From positions 1-64,000 of the forward strand of contig CANGWB010000008.1 of NCBI GenBank assembly GCA_947457465.1: a stretch of DNA of 64,000 bases, given 5' to 3'. Below, piece after piece: positions 1 to 9,513 of this stretch. The position numbers and the translations under genes were made by a program. The stretch's first letter is position 1. Every line of letters starts with the position of its first letter. The notes beneath the pieces are model-generated. The model did not search any database, was not told where the DNA came from, and saw only the letters and a program-made list of their open reading frames with translations. Source of the DNA: Chitinophagaceae bacterium. Lineage in GTDB: Bacteria > Bacteroidota > Bacteroidia > Chitinophagales > Chitinophagaceae.

Positions 1-48
1 ATACCTATTTGATTGGTGCGGATAGTCTTTCATCATTTATTATATCAT

Positions 49-86
49 ATAATATTGAATATTATCAATTTATAAATGTGATATCA
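49..86. other. AT-rich palindromic upstream segment
   Basis: The 276 bases before the first gene are strongly AT-rich. They contain a perfect 17-base palindrome with a central G (ATAATATT-G-AATATTAT, 49-65) and a second 8-base palindrome TGATATCA (79-86). No convincing TTG/TAnnTTTG promoter could be placed, and no gene or RNA is recognised here. A weak 6-bp inverted repeat (ATGGTC/GACCAT, 225-255) lies close to the start of the adhesin gene. The role is unknown; it may be a regulatory region of the adhesin gene or the end of an upstream unit outside the window. Confidence 0.35.
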
Positions 87-276
87 TTTTAAATAACAGG
101 TAATGTGACCTTTTGTAAAAAATTTATATATAAAAAGATTCAAAACGGCCCTTTAAAGCTTAAGATTCTTCTATTAAATACGATTGATTTTTAACCAGTT
201 ACCGTTAAACTGCCTCTTTCTTTTATGGTCTGACTAGCTTAATTTTACCGACCATCAAAATCAACCTTTTATTGTC

Positions 277-3200
277 ATGCACCTGCTCCGATTTTGCCTG
301 TTTCCTTTACTATTGACTTTGGTGCTTTCTACGGTATCGGCTCAGGATTTTTCGAACAAGGGCAAAGAATTCTGGATTCCTTACAGCTACCATGTAGGGG
401 CTGGTGGTGCAGGCCTGGTAATGACCTTATATATCACATCGGATGTTAACACTAGTTATCAGGTTGCTATACATGGTGGGGTAACCTTACAAAGTGGAAA
501 TCTGACAGCTGGTCAGGTGGTTACCTGTGTGGTTCCGAACACATATTTTATACCGGATGAGGGGCTATACTCCGGACGGGCGATTGTCGTTACCTCTGAC
601 AAAGGGGTTGTGGTCTATTCTTACATCACTCAAAGTGCTGTCAGTGGTGCCACTGTGTGTTTGCCAACGAATGTCTTAGGTAGGGAGTATTTTTCTGTCA
701 ACTTCACCCAAATTTCCAACCAAGCCAATTCCAACTCTTATTTTACGATCATTGCCGCGGAAGACAATACCACGGTCGAAGTCACTCCAACGGCTGATAC
801 CAAAAATGGATGGGTGGCCGGTACGACTTACACGATCAACCTCAATAAAGGGCAGATCTATCAAGTATTAGGTACACATAACAATACCCCAAGCGGAGGG
901 TTATTTAACGGGGTTGATCTTACAGGCTCAAAAATCAAATCGGTCGCATCTGGTCAGAGTGCTTGTAAGCGTATCGCTGTTTTTTCTGGAGCGGGAAAGA
1001 TCCGTATTGGTGCGAGTTGTGGTACTAATACTTCCTCTGATAATTTATACCAGCAATTATATCCGCAGGCAACCTGGGGTAAAAATTACCTGACGGTTCC
1101 GAGTTTCAATCGTCTAAATAATTTCTATCGAATCATTCGAAGTAATTCATCTACTACCGTATCAGTAAATGGCGTTGCTGTACCGAGTGCTTCGTTTGTG
1201 AATGGGTATTACGAGTTTACAAATAATACCCCTAACTACATCACGGCGAATGAACCCATCAGTGTGGCGCAGTATTTTACCACACAAGGCTGTTCATCCA
1301 ATGGATCTCCCTATGATCCGGATATGATCATTCTGAACCCCATTGAGCAGAATATTTCTCGTGTAACGCTGGTCAGCTCTAATCTGGTTGCAACCGCAAA
1401 CAGGCAGCACCATTTGCATGTGATCATGCCTAGCGGAGGCACGGGGATTTCCTCCTTTCGGTTTGACGGGGCACCTATACCCGCCACAGCCAGCTGGGTT
1501 CCACATCCGGCGCTTCCCGGATACTCGTATCTATACTTATCCAATGTCGCGCAAGGGTATCACACCCTGGTTTCAGATTCCGGATTCAATGCCCTTGCCT
1601 ACGGTTATGCCAATGCTGAATCCTACGGATATTCAGCAGGAGCGAATGTCAAGGATCTCTATCAATACATCTCGATACAGAATCAATTTGCAACTGTAAA
1701 TTTTCCGGCCACCTGTCGCAATGCGCCGTTTAATTTTTCTATGACTTTTCCTTATCAGCCTACCCAAATTCAATGGGTTTTTGGAGCTGCATTGAATGGG
1801 CAGGGTATTACCGACGTAACTGTGCCCAACCCTGTACCGAATGGAACGGTCATTGTAAATGGTCGTACACTATATGTTTACAAGCTGCCGAATCCGTATA
1901 CCATCAATACAGTGGGAACATACCCGATCAAGGTGTTGGCTACAAACCCCTCGCCGGATGGTTGTACCGGACAGCAAGAGATCAATTTTGACTTGGAAGT
2001 ACAGCCAACGCCTATTGCCGATTTTACCGCTGGCAATGTGTGTGTGGGAACAAATGTTCAGTTCACTGATATCTCATCTACCAACGGTCGTCCGATCTCC
2101 AATTTCTATTGGAATTTTGGAGACAACACGACAGGCAACACATTTAACCCCACACATTTCTATACAACACCGGGGACATATAATCCGCGCTATTCAATCA
2201 TAACAGACATCGGTTGCCTTTCAGATACCACTACAAAGCCGGTTACAGTATTTCCAAAACCCACCGCTTCGATAACAGGGAACGCGGGTGTTTGTCAGGG
2301 TGCCCCGGAGCCGCAGATTACATTCACGGGTGCCAATGGTACAGCTCCTTACACTTTTACCTACACATTGAATGGCGGAGCGCCTCAACAGATCGTTACG
2401 ACCAATGGAAACAGCATCACGATCAATGTGCCAACCAGCACGGTGGGTACTTTTTCCTATGTGCTGACCAACGTAAGGGATGCTAGTCCGCTCAACTGTT
2501 CTCAAACGCAAGCGGGTACAGCCACTGTTACAGTGTTTTCGAAGCCAACAGGTGCCACAATTACTGGTTCTACCGCAGTCTGCCTGAATGCTACGTTTCC
2601 AACCATCACACTAAGCGGTCAGGGCGGATCAGGTAATTACATGTTTACCTATAATATCAACGGTGGTGCGAACCAAACACTGAATTCAACAGCAGGACAG
2701 GCCACAATCCTTGTACCCACCGGAACGGTTGGCACCTTCACCTATAACTTAGTCAGTGTCGAAGATCCAAGCAACGCGCTATGTAAAACAGATGTGAACT
2801 CATCCGCGACCATAACAGTAAATCCCTTGCCAACGGCCTCGGTAAGTGGGGCGACAACCATCTGTCAGAATGCCGCCTCGCCAAGTATCACTTTTACCGG
2901 CTCAAATGGTACGCCACCCTATACCTTTTTCTATATTATAAATGCCGGCACCACTCAACAAGTAACGTCTGGGTCGAATGGAATTGCTACTGTTACAGTA
3001 CCGACTTTCACCGCTGGATCCTTTATCTATAGTTTACAGGGGGTCACAGATGGGTCTACTACGCAGTGCAACCAAAATCAGACAGGTGATGTAGTTGTTG
3101 TGATCAATCCCTTGCCAACTGCTTCAGTAGCGGGTACGTTGGCCGTTTGTCAAAATGCCCCTTCACCCAACATCACATTCACAGGGGCCGGTGGAACAGC

Positions 3201-6063
3201 CCCCTATACATTCAGCTATAACATCAATGGCGGAAGTACACAAACCGTGACCACCACATCTGGCAACTCCGTTACAGTTTCTGTACCAACCAATACTCCC
3301 GGAAACTTCATCTACAATCTAGTCAGTGTAAGGGATGCGAGTAGCACGGTTTGCTCTCAAAATCAAACCGGAGCTGCAACCGTGACGGTGAATCCATTGC
3401 CTACGGCTACCATCGCAGGTACTATCAACGTTTGTCAAAATGCAACACAACCTTCAATCACATTCACCGGTGTTACGGGAACAGCTCCTTACACCTTCTC
3501 ATATAACATAAATGGGGGCGCTACTCAAACCGTTTCCACTACCAGTGGAAATACAGTTAGTGTATCGGTACCTACCGGAACCGCGGGTACGTTTACTTAT
3601 AATTTGCTAAGCGTGACCGATGCCAGTGCTACGGTTTGCTCTCAAAATCAAACGGGTGCTGCTACAGTAGTGGTCTACCCATTACCTACAGCCAGTTTCA
3701 TTCCGGTGGCACCTCTATGTGAGACAGGTGTCGTCTCCTTTACTGATCAATCCACTGCAAATGCTGGAAGTATCACCGCTTGGAATTGGAATTTCGGCGA
3801 CCCCACAAGCGGAACCAATAATACATCTACCCAACAAAATCCAAGCCATGTCTTTGCTGTGGCAGGTACGTACAACGTTACGCTCACCGTTACAACAAAC
3901 AATGGGTGTGTCAGTATTAATCCGGCAGTACCCGTCACTGTCCACGCAAAACCATTGGCTGGTTTTATCAACCCCGAAGTGTGTCTGAATGATACTTATG
4001 CACAGTTCACCGATACCAGCGCTGTTGCTAGTCCAAGTACGATAACTGCTTGGAATTGGAATTTTGGAGATCCGTCAAGTGGTACGGCAAATACATCCAC
4101 TCTACAGAACCCCCAACATAGTTATCTTTCTGTTGGCGCTTATCCAGTTGTTTTGATTGTAACCTCCAATCAAGGCTGTAAGGATACTGTCAACCAGACT
4201 CTTTTTGTGAATGGTAGTTTTCCTGTATCGAATTTCTTCATCAATAACACCAACAATCTTTGTGCGAATGATTCGATCTCCATTACGGATGCGGCCACTG
4301 TATTACCCGGTGTGATCACGAAAGTGGAGATCTTCTGGGATGATGCCGGACAACCGACCATTTTTGAGACCGATCAAAATCCAACATCTGGCAAAATCTA
4401 TAAGCACAAGTATCCCAATTTTCAGTCACCCTTGACACGCACCTACAATATTCGTTACCGTGCCTATTCTGGAGGTGTTTGCTCGAATGATAAAGTAATT
4501 CCGATAACCATTAATGCAGCACCACGGGTACAGTTCAATGCCATCCCGCCGATCTGTTTGGATGCACCTCCTTACCAAATCACACAAGCCAGCGAAATAG
4601 GAGGGGTGCCGGGTAATTTATTATTCACAGGTCCGGGTGTGTCTGCTACCGGACTATTCAATCCTGCTACAGCTGGTGCCGGCACGCATACGATCCGATA
4701 TTATTTCACTTCATCCGCCGGAGGCTGTATCGACAGCGCTACCCAAACGATCAAAGTATGGATTCCGCCGGTTGCTGATTTTACAATCAGCAGCCCGATC
4801 TGTGAGCGTCAAGCCATTACATATACCAGCACTTCCACATCCACGGAGGGAACTCTGACGCAGTGGCGTTGGGATTTCGGAGATGGTACACCGGTGCTTA
4901 CCCAAAACAATGGCAACCCGGTACAGCATACATATGCAACCTTTGGTTCGTTTGTTGTCAAATTAAATGTTGTTACCTCAAATGGATGTGTAAGTGTAGC
5001 AAAAACGTCTACGATTAATGTAAGACCATTAGCTCGACCGAATTTCAGCTTCCCACCTGTGAGTTGTTTGCCAAACGCCAATATTGCCTTTACAAATCTT
5101 TCTTCTATCCCGGATGGAACACAGGGCAGCTTTACCTATCTGTGGGATTTTGGTGATCCGGGCAGTGGACCGGTCAATACATCAACGGGTATTAATCCGA
5201 CGCACGTGTACAGTGCTTTAGGTCCTTACAACGTGAATCTACAGGTAACAACTGGTGCGGGATGTATCCACGATACAACAATAGTTCTAAACACCCTCCA
5301 CCCTGAGCCGGTAGCTTCATTCACAACGGACAAGATCGATGTTTGCGTAGGGGGTGCTTTACAATTCAACAGCACCAGTAATGGCGCTGATGGCACCATC
5401 ACTCAATGGGTCTGGGATATGGATAATGGAGATACTCGATCCCAACCGGCATTCTCGTATACTTACCCGGCTGTTGGAACTTATACGGTTAGTCATTACA
5501 TCATCAATAGTTTTAACTGTAGAAGTACTACGGCAACAAAAACTGTTTCCATCAACCCTTATCCGATAGCAGATGCGGGTCCGGATAAATTGATGCTGGA
5601 GGGCGGACAAACACAACTCACGCCTGTGAACAACAACTCCATGCCTATAACGATCCGATGGAGACCAGCCACTAATTTGAGTGATTCAACTATTCTTTCA
5701 CCGATAGCACGACCTACAGACGATATTTTCTATACCTATTTCATTACAACGGATAAAGGCTGTTCTGCACAGGACATTGTTTTTGTCAAAGTGCTTAAAA
5801 CGCCGAGTGTTCCGAATATTTTCAGTCCCAATGGTGACGGTGTTCACGATACCTGGATCATACCGTATCTGGATACCTACCCGGGTTGTACGGTGGAGGT
5901 AGCAAACCGCTATGGTCAGGTCGTATTTCGTTCCATCGGTTATCCAACCCCTTGGGATGGTAAAGTCAACGGGAATCCTGTGCCGGTAGGAACCTATTAT
6001 TATGTTATCGATCCCAAAAATGGTCGTAAACGCATTGCCGGTTACGTCGACATCATTCGCTAA
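277..6063 (+). CDS. Giant secreted PKD/Ig-repeat adhesin with T9SS type B C-terminal signal
   Basis: A 1928-residue secreted protein. It starts with a signal peptide (hydrophobic to about residue 22, ending VSAQ). Residues ~25-450 resemble the IgGFc-binding N-terminal domain found in many Bacteroidota surface proteins. A PKD domain follows near 580-660 (WNFGD motif), then five 95-residue Ig-like repeats (662-1136), then at least five further PKD-type domains (WNWNFGDP, WRWDFGDG, YLWDFGDPG). The last ~85 residues (NIFSPNGDGVHDTW...VGTYYYVI) are the gliding-motility-associated C-terminal domain that serves as a type B T9SS sorting signal. The expected fate is export by T9SS and release or surface display. 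The porP/sprF-like gene starts 3 bases downstream, as is common for such adhesins. The ligand is unknown. Recent duplication is suggested by the uniform repeat length. Confidence 0.88.
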   Translation: MHLLRFCLFPLLLTLVLSTVSAQDFSNKGKEFWIPYSYHVGAGGAGLVMTLYITSDVNTSYQVAIHGGVTLQSGNLTAGQVVTCVVPNTYFIPDEGLYSGRAIVVTSDKGVVVYSYITQSAVSGATVCLPTNVLGREYFSVNFTQISNQANSNSYFTIIAAEDNTTVEVTPTADTKNGWVAGTTYTINLNKGQIYQVLGTHNNTPSGGLFNGVDLTGSKIKSVASGQSACKRIAVFSGAGKIRIGASCGTNTSSDNLYQQLYPQATWGKNYLTVPSFNRLNNFYRIIRSNSSTTVSVNGVAVPSASFVNGYYEFTNNTPNYITANEPISVAQYFTTQGCSSNGSPYDPDMIILNPIEQNISRVTLVSSNLVATANRQHHLHVIMPSGGTGISSFRFDGAPIPATASWVPHPALPGYSYLYLSNVAQGYHTLVSDSGFNALAYGYANAESYGYSAGANVKDLYQYISIQNQFATVNFPATCRNAPFNFSMTFPYQPTQIQWVFGAALNGQGITDVTVPNPVPNGTVIVNGRTLYVYKLPNPYTINTVGTYPIKVLATNPSPDGCTGQQEINFDLEVQPTPIADFTAGNVCVGTNVQFTDISSTNGRPISNFYWNFGDNTTGNTFNPTHFYTTPGTYNPRYSIITDIGCLSDTTTKPVTVFPKPTASITGNAGVCQGAPEPQITFTGANGTAPYTFTYTLNGGAPQQIVTTNGNSITINVPTSTVGTFSYVLTNVRDASPLNCSQTQAGTATVTVFSKPTGATITGSTAVCLNATFPTITLSGQGGSGNYMFTYNINGGANQTLNSTAGQATILVPTGTVGTFTYNLVSVEDPSNALCKTDVNSSATITVNPLPTASVSGATTICQNAASPSITFTGSNGTPPYTFFYIINAGTTQQVTSGSNGIATVTVPTFTAGSFIYSLQGVTDGSTTQCNQNQTGDVVVVINPLPTASVAGTLAVCQNAPSPNITFTGAGGTAPYTFSYNINGGSTQTVTTTSGNSVTVSVPTNTPGNFIYNLVSVRDASSTVCSQNQTGAATVTVNPLPTATIAGTINVCQNATQPSITFTGVTGTAPYTFSYNINGGATQTVSTTSGNTVSVSVPTGTAGTFTYNLLSVTDASATVCSQNQTGAATVVVYPLPTASFIPVAPLCETGVVSFTDQSTANAGSITAWNWNFGDPTSGTNNTSTQQNPSHVFAVAGTYNVTLTVTTNNGCVSINPAVPVTVHAKPLAGFINPEVCLNDTYAQFTDTSAVASPSTITAWNWNFGDPSSGTANTSTLQNPQHSYLSVGAYPVVLIVTSNQGCKDTVNQTLFVNGSFPVSNFFINNTNNLCANDSISITDAATVLPGVITKVEIFWDDAGQPTIFETDQNPTSGKIYKHKYPNFQSPLTRTYNIRYRAYSGGVCSNDKVIPITINAAPRVQFNAIPPICLDAPPYQITQASEIGGVPGNLLFTGPGVSATGLFNPATAGAGTHTIRYYFTSSAGGCIDSATQTIKVWIPPVADFTISSPICERQAITYTSTSTSTEGTLTQWRWDFGDGTPVLTQNNGNPVQHTYATFGSFVVKLNVVTSNGCVSVAKTSTINVRPLARPNFSFPPVSCLPNANIAFTNLSSIPDGTQGSFTYLWDFGDPGSGPVNTSTGINPTHVYSALGPYNVNLQVTTGAGCIHDTTIVLNTLHPEPVASFTTDKIDVCVGGALQFNSTSNGADGTITQWVWDMDNGDTRSQPAFSYTYPAVGTYTVSHYIINSFNCRSTTATKTVSINPYPIADAGPDKLMLEGGQTQLTPVNNNSMPITIRWRPATNLSDSTILSPIARPTDDIFYTYFITTDKGCSAQDIVFVKVLKTPSVPNIFSPNGDGVHDTWIIPYLDTYPGCTVEVANRYGQVVFRSIGYPTPWDGKVNGNPVPVGTYYYVIDPKNGRKRIAGYVDIIR
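2260..3684 (+). repeat. Five in-frame 285-bp tandem repeats in the adhesin
   Basis: Five consecutive units begin at the P-T codons at 2260, 2545, 2830, 3115 and 3400, each exactly 285 bp (95 residues). The next domain begins at 3685. The unit consensus is P-T-A-S-x-x-G-x-x-x-x-C-Q-N-A, then I-T-F-T-G, G-T-A-P-Y-T-F-S-Y-N-I-N-G-G, V-P-T and T-F-x-Y-N-L. Each unit has one Cys near its start and one near its end, which could form a disulfide within or between units. Units 4 and 5 are the most similar (for example CSQNQTGAATV in both), and the first two are the most diverged. Confidence 0.9.
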
Positions 6064-6066
6064 ATC

Positions 6067-7110
6067 ATGCGCAGGATCTTTTTCTCCATATCTGTTATGT
6101 TCAGCCTGCTTTCACACGGACAGCAGCGGCCGCATTATACACAGTATGTCATCAATCCGTTCATTCTGAACCCGGCCTTGGCAGGTATCGATAACTACAC
6201 CGATCTCAAGATGGGTGTCAGGGATCAATGGGTAGGACTGAAAGGGGCACCCAATACATCGTATCTAAGTATTCACGGCCCATTGGGGAAAAGTGATTAT
6301 AGAACTTCTTCTACATCCTTCGGGGTGCCGGGGGAAAATCCAAGAGGTAAATCCTATTGGGAAAATTATACAGCGGCAGAACCGCACCACGGATTGGGGT
6401 TGAATTTGATCAACGATCGAACCGGTAGTTTCAATTTCTTTAATGCTGCGGTTAGCTATGCTTATCACATTGGACTGAATCCCACTACGAATCTTTCGGG
6501 CGGACTCAGTGCTGGTTTAACCAAGATCAGCATCGATGCAACCATGCAAGATTTCAGTGGATCCGGTGATCCAAGCGATCCGGCCACCGGATCAGGTTTT
6601 CTGACAGAGCTGACGCGGATCAAACCACAAATGGCTGCCGGTCTCTGGTTGTACTCCCGTGATTATTTTGTTGGATTCTCTGCCCAGAACGTGTTGCCGC
6701 AAACACTTAACTTCGTTGACGACAATACAGCCGTACTCACCAAAGGGCGTTTCATTCCGCACTTATTTCTTACAGCTGGGTATCGCTTTTTGGTTGGGGA
6801 TGACTTAAACGTTACTCCTTCCGTGATGGTGAAGTATATCCAGAATAGTTCCTTTCGCCAATACCAACCAGAGTTCAATCTGAAGTTACAATACCGAGAT
6901 CAGTTATGGACAGGAGCCAGTTATCGGCTCGAAGATGGATATGCGGCTTACTTAGGCCTCAATGTCAGCAACACCTTTAATATTAGCTACGCGTTTGAAA
7001 AATCATTGAACAATAACATCCTGCGTGATTTCAACAGGGGTACGCATGAAATGGTATTCGGTTTTATTTTAGGTAACAAGTATAGCGAGAAATGTCCTCG
7101 TTGTTACTGA
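6067..7110 (+). CDS. PorP/SprF family type IX secretion outer-membrane protein
   Basis: A 347-residue outer-membrane beta-barrel protein with a short signal peptide (to about SHGQQ). The early motif RPHYTQYVINPFILNPALAG is the hallmark of the PorP/SprF family, which helps secrete or anchor particular T9SS substrates with type B C-terminal domains. It begins 3 bases after the adhesin stop codon, so the two genes are almost certainly co-transcribed. By analogy with SprF and SprB in Flavobacterium it is probably the dedicated partner of the upstream adhesin; that pairing is inference. Length and start fit the family. A bidirectional hairpin terminator follows. Confidence 0.9.
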   Translation: MRRIFFSISVMFSLLSHGQQRPHYTQYVINPFILNPALAGIDNYTDLKMGVRDQWVGLKGAPNTSYLSIHGPLGKSDYRTSSTSFGVPGENPRGKSYWENYTAAEPHHGLGLNLINDRTGSFNFFNAAVSYAYHIGLNPTTNLSGGLSAGLTKISIDATMQDFSGSGDPSDPATGSGFLTELTRIKPQMAAGLWLYSRDYFVGFSAQNVLPQTLNFVDDNTAVLTKGRFIPHLFLTAGYRFLVGDDLNVTPSVMVKYIQNSSFRQYQPEFNLKLQYRDQLWTGASYRLEDGYAAYLGLNVSNTFNISYAFEKSLNNNILRDFNRGTHEMVFGFILGNKYSEKCPRCY

Positions 7111-7141
7111 CCTGATTCATCTAGTTCATTTCTGATATCAT

Positions 7142-7171
7142 AAAAAAGTCCCGCCGTATGGCGGGACTTTT
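7142..7171. terminator. Bidirectional rho-independent terminator
   Basis: AAAAAA-GTCCCGCC-GTAT-GGCGGGAC-TTTT forms a perfect 8-bp GC-rich stem with a 4-nt loop, flanked by A and T tracts on the two sides. It sits between the convergent porP-like and pyrophosphatase genes and can stop transcription from both directions. Confidence 0.88.
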
Positions 7172-7193
7172 CATAATCAAACTGTTTATTCGT

Positions 7194-9413
7194 TTAATTG
7201 ATCGAAACGGTGTTAGGAGTAGTGACCGATTGAGCTGATGTTTTCATCTCGATCTGCTTAGGAGCAGGCACTTGAGTAGTGGGGGCTTTGCTCATATCAG
7301 CCAGAGTAGGGGCGATGACGAGCGATACGATTGACATCAACTTGATCAGAATGTTCATGGATGGTCCGGAAGTGTCTTTGAATGGATCACCTACGGTATC
7401 ACCTGTTACAGAGGCCTTATGGGGCTCAGATTTTTTATAGAACATCTCGCCGTTGATCTCAACTCCTTTTTCGAATGATTTCTTGGCATTGTCCCAAGCA
7501 CCGCCGGCATTGTTTTGGAACATACCCATCAGTACACCACTAACGGTAGCACCTGCAAGGAATCCGCCCAGCGCTTCTGGTCCCATAAGGAATCCCATAA
7601 GCAGGGGAGAGACGATAGCAATGGCGCCTGGAAGCATCATTTTACGGATGGATGCTTCTGTAGAGATCGCCACGCATTTGTCGTATTCAGGTTTACCGGT
7701 TCCTTCCATGATACCCGGAATCGAGCGGAATTGGCGACGAACTTCTTCCACCATGCTCATGGCAGCTTCACCAACGGCACGTATGGCAAGAGAAGAGAAC
7801 AGTAACGGGATCATACCGCCTACGAATAAGGCAGCCAATACATCAGCCTTGTAGATATCGATACCATCGATTTTTGCTACACCAACGAAAGCCGCAAATA
7901 AGGCAAGGGCTGTTAGGGCAGCAGAGGCGATAGCAAATCCTTTACCTGTGGCAGCTGTGGTATTACCGACAGCATCCAAAATATCTGTCTTTTCACGTAC
8001 TTCTTTGGGGAGTTCGCTCATTTCAGCGATACCTCCGGCGTTGTCTGCGATCGGACCGAATGCATCGATGGCGAGCTGCATAGCGGTGGTGGCCATCATA
8101 CCGGCTGCGGCGATTGCAACACCATATAAGCCGGCAAACTCATAAGAGCCCCAGATTCCACCGGCCAATACCAGGATCGGAAGGAATGTAGATTCCATAC
8201 CTACAGCAAGTCCGCCGATCACATTGGTTGCATGTCCGGTAGAAGACTGGCGAATGATCGAAAGCACCGGACGTTTACCCATTGCCGTGTAGAATTCAGT
8301 GATGATAGACATCAACGTACCTACGGCAAGACCTACACCGATTGCACCCAGAACACCCCATTTGGTGAATGTGGCACCACGCAGGATCATTGTTTCGGGT
8401 AAAATAAAATCAACCAGGAAAATACAGGCAAGAGCGGTGAGCACGATAGAACCCCAGTTGCCCATGTTCAAGGCTTTTTGAACGGTGTTCGTATTTAGTC
8501 CGGCGTTCTCGCTGATGCGAACGAACCAGGTTCCTACAATGGAGAAAAGAATACCAACGCCTGCGATCAGCATGGGAAGCAGGATAGGGGCCAGTCCACC
8601 GAAATCATCAACGGATGTAGTTTCTTGTCCGAGTACCATAGTCGCCAAAACGGTAGCCACATAGGATCCGAAAAGATCGGCACCCATACCGGCCACGTCA
8701 CCTACGTTATCACCTACGTTGTCAGCAATGGTGGCTGGGTTGCGAGGGTCGTCTTCTGGAATGCCGGCTTCAACTTTACCAACTAGGTCAGCTCCCACGT
8801 CGGCGGCTTTTGTATAAATACCACCTCCAACACGAGCAAAAAGGGCAATGGATTCAGCACCTAATGAAAAACCGGTAAGTACTTCGATGGTACGGAGCAT
8901 TTCCGATTGGAATTCCGGACCACTGGTGAGGTCACCAACAAAATATGCTTTCAGGATCAGGTATAAACCACCAAGTCCCAATACGGCCAAACCGGCAACA
9001 CCTAGTCCCATTACGGCACCTCCGGTAAAAGAAACATTCAGTGCTTTACTCAAACTGGTACGGGCTGCTTGAGCGGTGCGTACGTTGGCCTTTGTAGCGA
9101 TACTCATTCCGATGTATCCGGCGAGAGCGCTCAATACGGCACCGATGACAAAAGCAACGGCGATCAGTATGTGTGAATGCGGGTTGCGGCTGGCCATGAA
9201 GGCTAACAGAAGTGCCACCACAACAACAAAATAGCCGAGGATCTTCCACTCGGCACGCAAAAATGCCATGGCTCCTTCAGCGATGTAATTACTGATCTCT
9301 TTCATTCGATCGGTTCCGGCATCTTGTTTGCCAACCCAGTTATATTTAACCAGGGTGTAAAGAAGTCCGATCAGGCCCATCAGGGGCACCCAAATAAACA
9401 GATTGTTCATCAT
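7194..9413 (-). CDS. hppA: Membrane-bound K+-dependent ion-translocating pyrophosphatase
   Basis: A 739-residue polytopic inner-membrane enzyme that couples pyrophosphate hydrolysis to H+ or Na+ pumping. The catalytic signature [11 protein letters not shown] (Asp205, Lys213, Glu215) and the following [21 protein letters not shown] acidic loop are intact. At the K+-dependence position the sequence is [10 protein letters not shown] (Ala487), so it should need K+. In Na+ pumps a glutamate normally sits in TM6 (ADLFESY); here it is Gly249 (ADLFGSY), while an unusual Glu187 is present in TM5 (LGAES). As I recall this combination marks the Flavobacterium johnsoniae-type H+ pump, so H+ transport is the better guess. 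Two consecutive ATGs open the frame (9413, 9410). The C-terminal ~25 residues are a polar tail of no known function. Confidence 0.95.
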   Translation of the reverse strand: MMNNLFIWVPLMGLIGLLYTLVKYNWVGKQDAGTDRMKEISNYIAEGAMAFLRAEWKILGYFVVVVALLLAFMASRNPHSHILIAVAFVIGAVLSALAGYIGMSIATKANVRTAQAARTSLSKALNVSFTGGAVMGLGVAGLAVLGLGGLYLILKAYFVGDLTSGPEFQSEMLRTIEVLTGFSLGAESIALFARVGGGIYTKAADVGADLVGKVEAGIPEDDPRNPATIADNVGDNVGDVAGMGADLFGSYVATVLATMVLGQETTSVDDFGGLAPILLPMLIAGVGILFSIVGTWFVRISENAGLNTNTVQKALNMGNWGSIVLTALACIFLVDFILPETMILRGATFTKWGVLGAIGVGLAVGTLMSIITEFYTAMGKRPVLSIIRQSSTGHATNVIGGLAVGMESTFLPILVLAGGIWGSYEFAGLYGVAIAAAGMMATTAMQLAIDAFGPIADNAGGIAEMSELPKEVREKTDILDAVGNTTAATGKGFAIASAALTALALFAAFVGVAKIDGIDIYKADVLAALFVGGMIPLLFSSLAIRAVGEAAMSMVEEVRRQFRSIPGIMEGTGKPEYDKCVAISTEASIRKMMLPGAIAIVSPLLMGFLMGPEALGGFLAGATVSGVLMGMFQNNAGGAWDNAKKSFEKGVEINGEMFYKKSEPHKASVTGDTVGDPFKDTSGPSMNILIKLMSIVSLVIAPTLADMSKAPTTQVPAPKQIEMKTSAQSVTTPNTVSIN

Positions 9414-9460
9414 ACGTTAGCTTGGTTCGTTTCGAAAAAAGGCCATTTTTGGCCGGGTCG

Positions 9461-9468
9461 CAAAGATA
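9461..9468 (-). promoter_or_regulatory. Putative -7 box of hppA (TATCTTTG)
   Basis: TATCTTTG on the minus strand matches the Bacteroidota sigma-A -7 consensus TAnnTTTG exactly and would give a leader of about 45 nt to hppA. No clear TTG at -33 is seen. Confidence 0.55.
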
Positions 9469-9502
9469 AGGAGTGAGGGCATTTATTTTAAGAGCAGGCA
9501 GG

Positions 9503-9510
9503 TATATTTG
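9503..9510 (+). promoter_or_regulatory. Putative -7 box of serA, 3 nt before ATG
   Basis: TATATTTG matches TAnnTTTG exactly and is followed by CCT and then the chosen ATG at 9514. If it is used as a promoter the transcript would start at or inside the start codon, giving a leaderless mRNA. No -33 TTG is seen at the right distance. Confidence 0.5.
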
Positions 9511-9513
9511 CCT

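Noticed and set aside
2260-3684. CRISPR-like regularity of the 285-bp repeats
   Set aside because: The units are long, in frame and protein-coding, with no short direct repeats or unique spacers.
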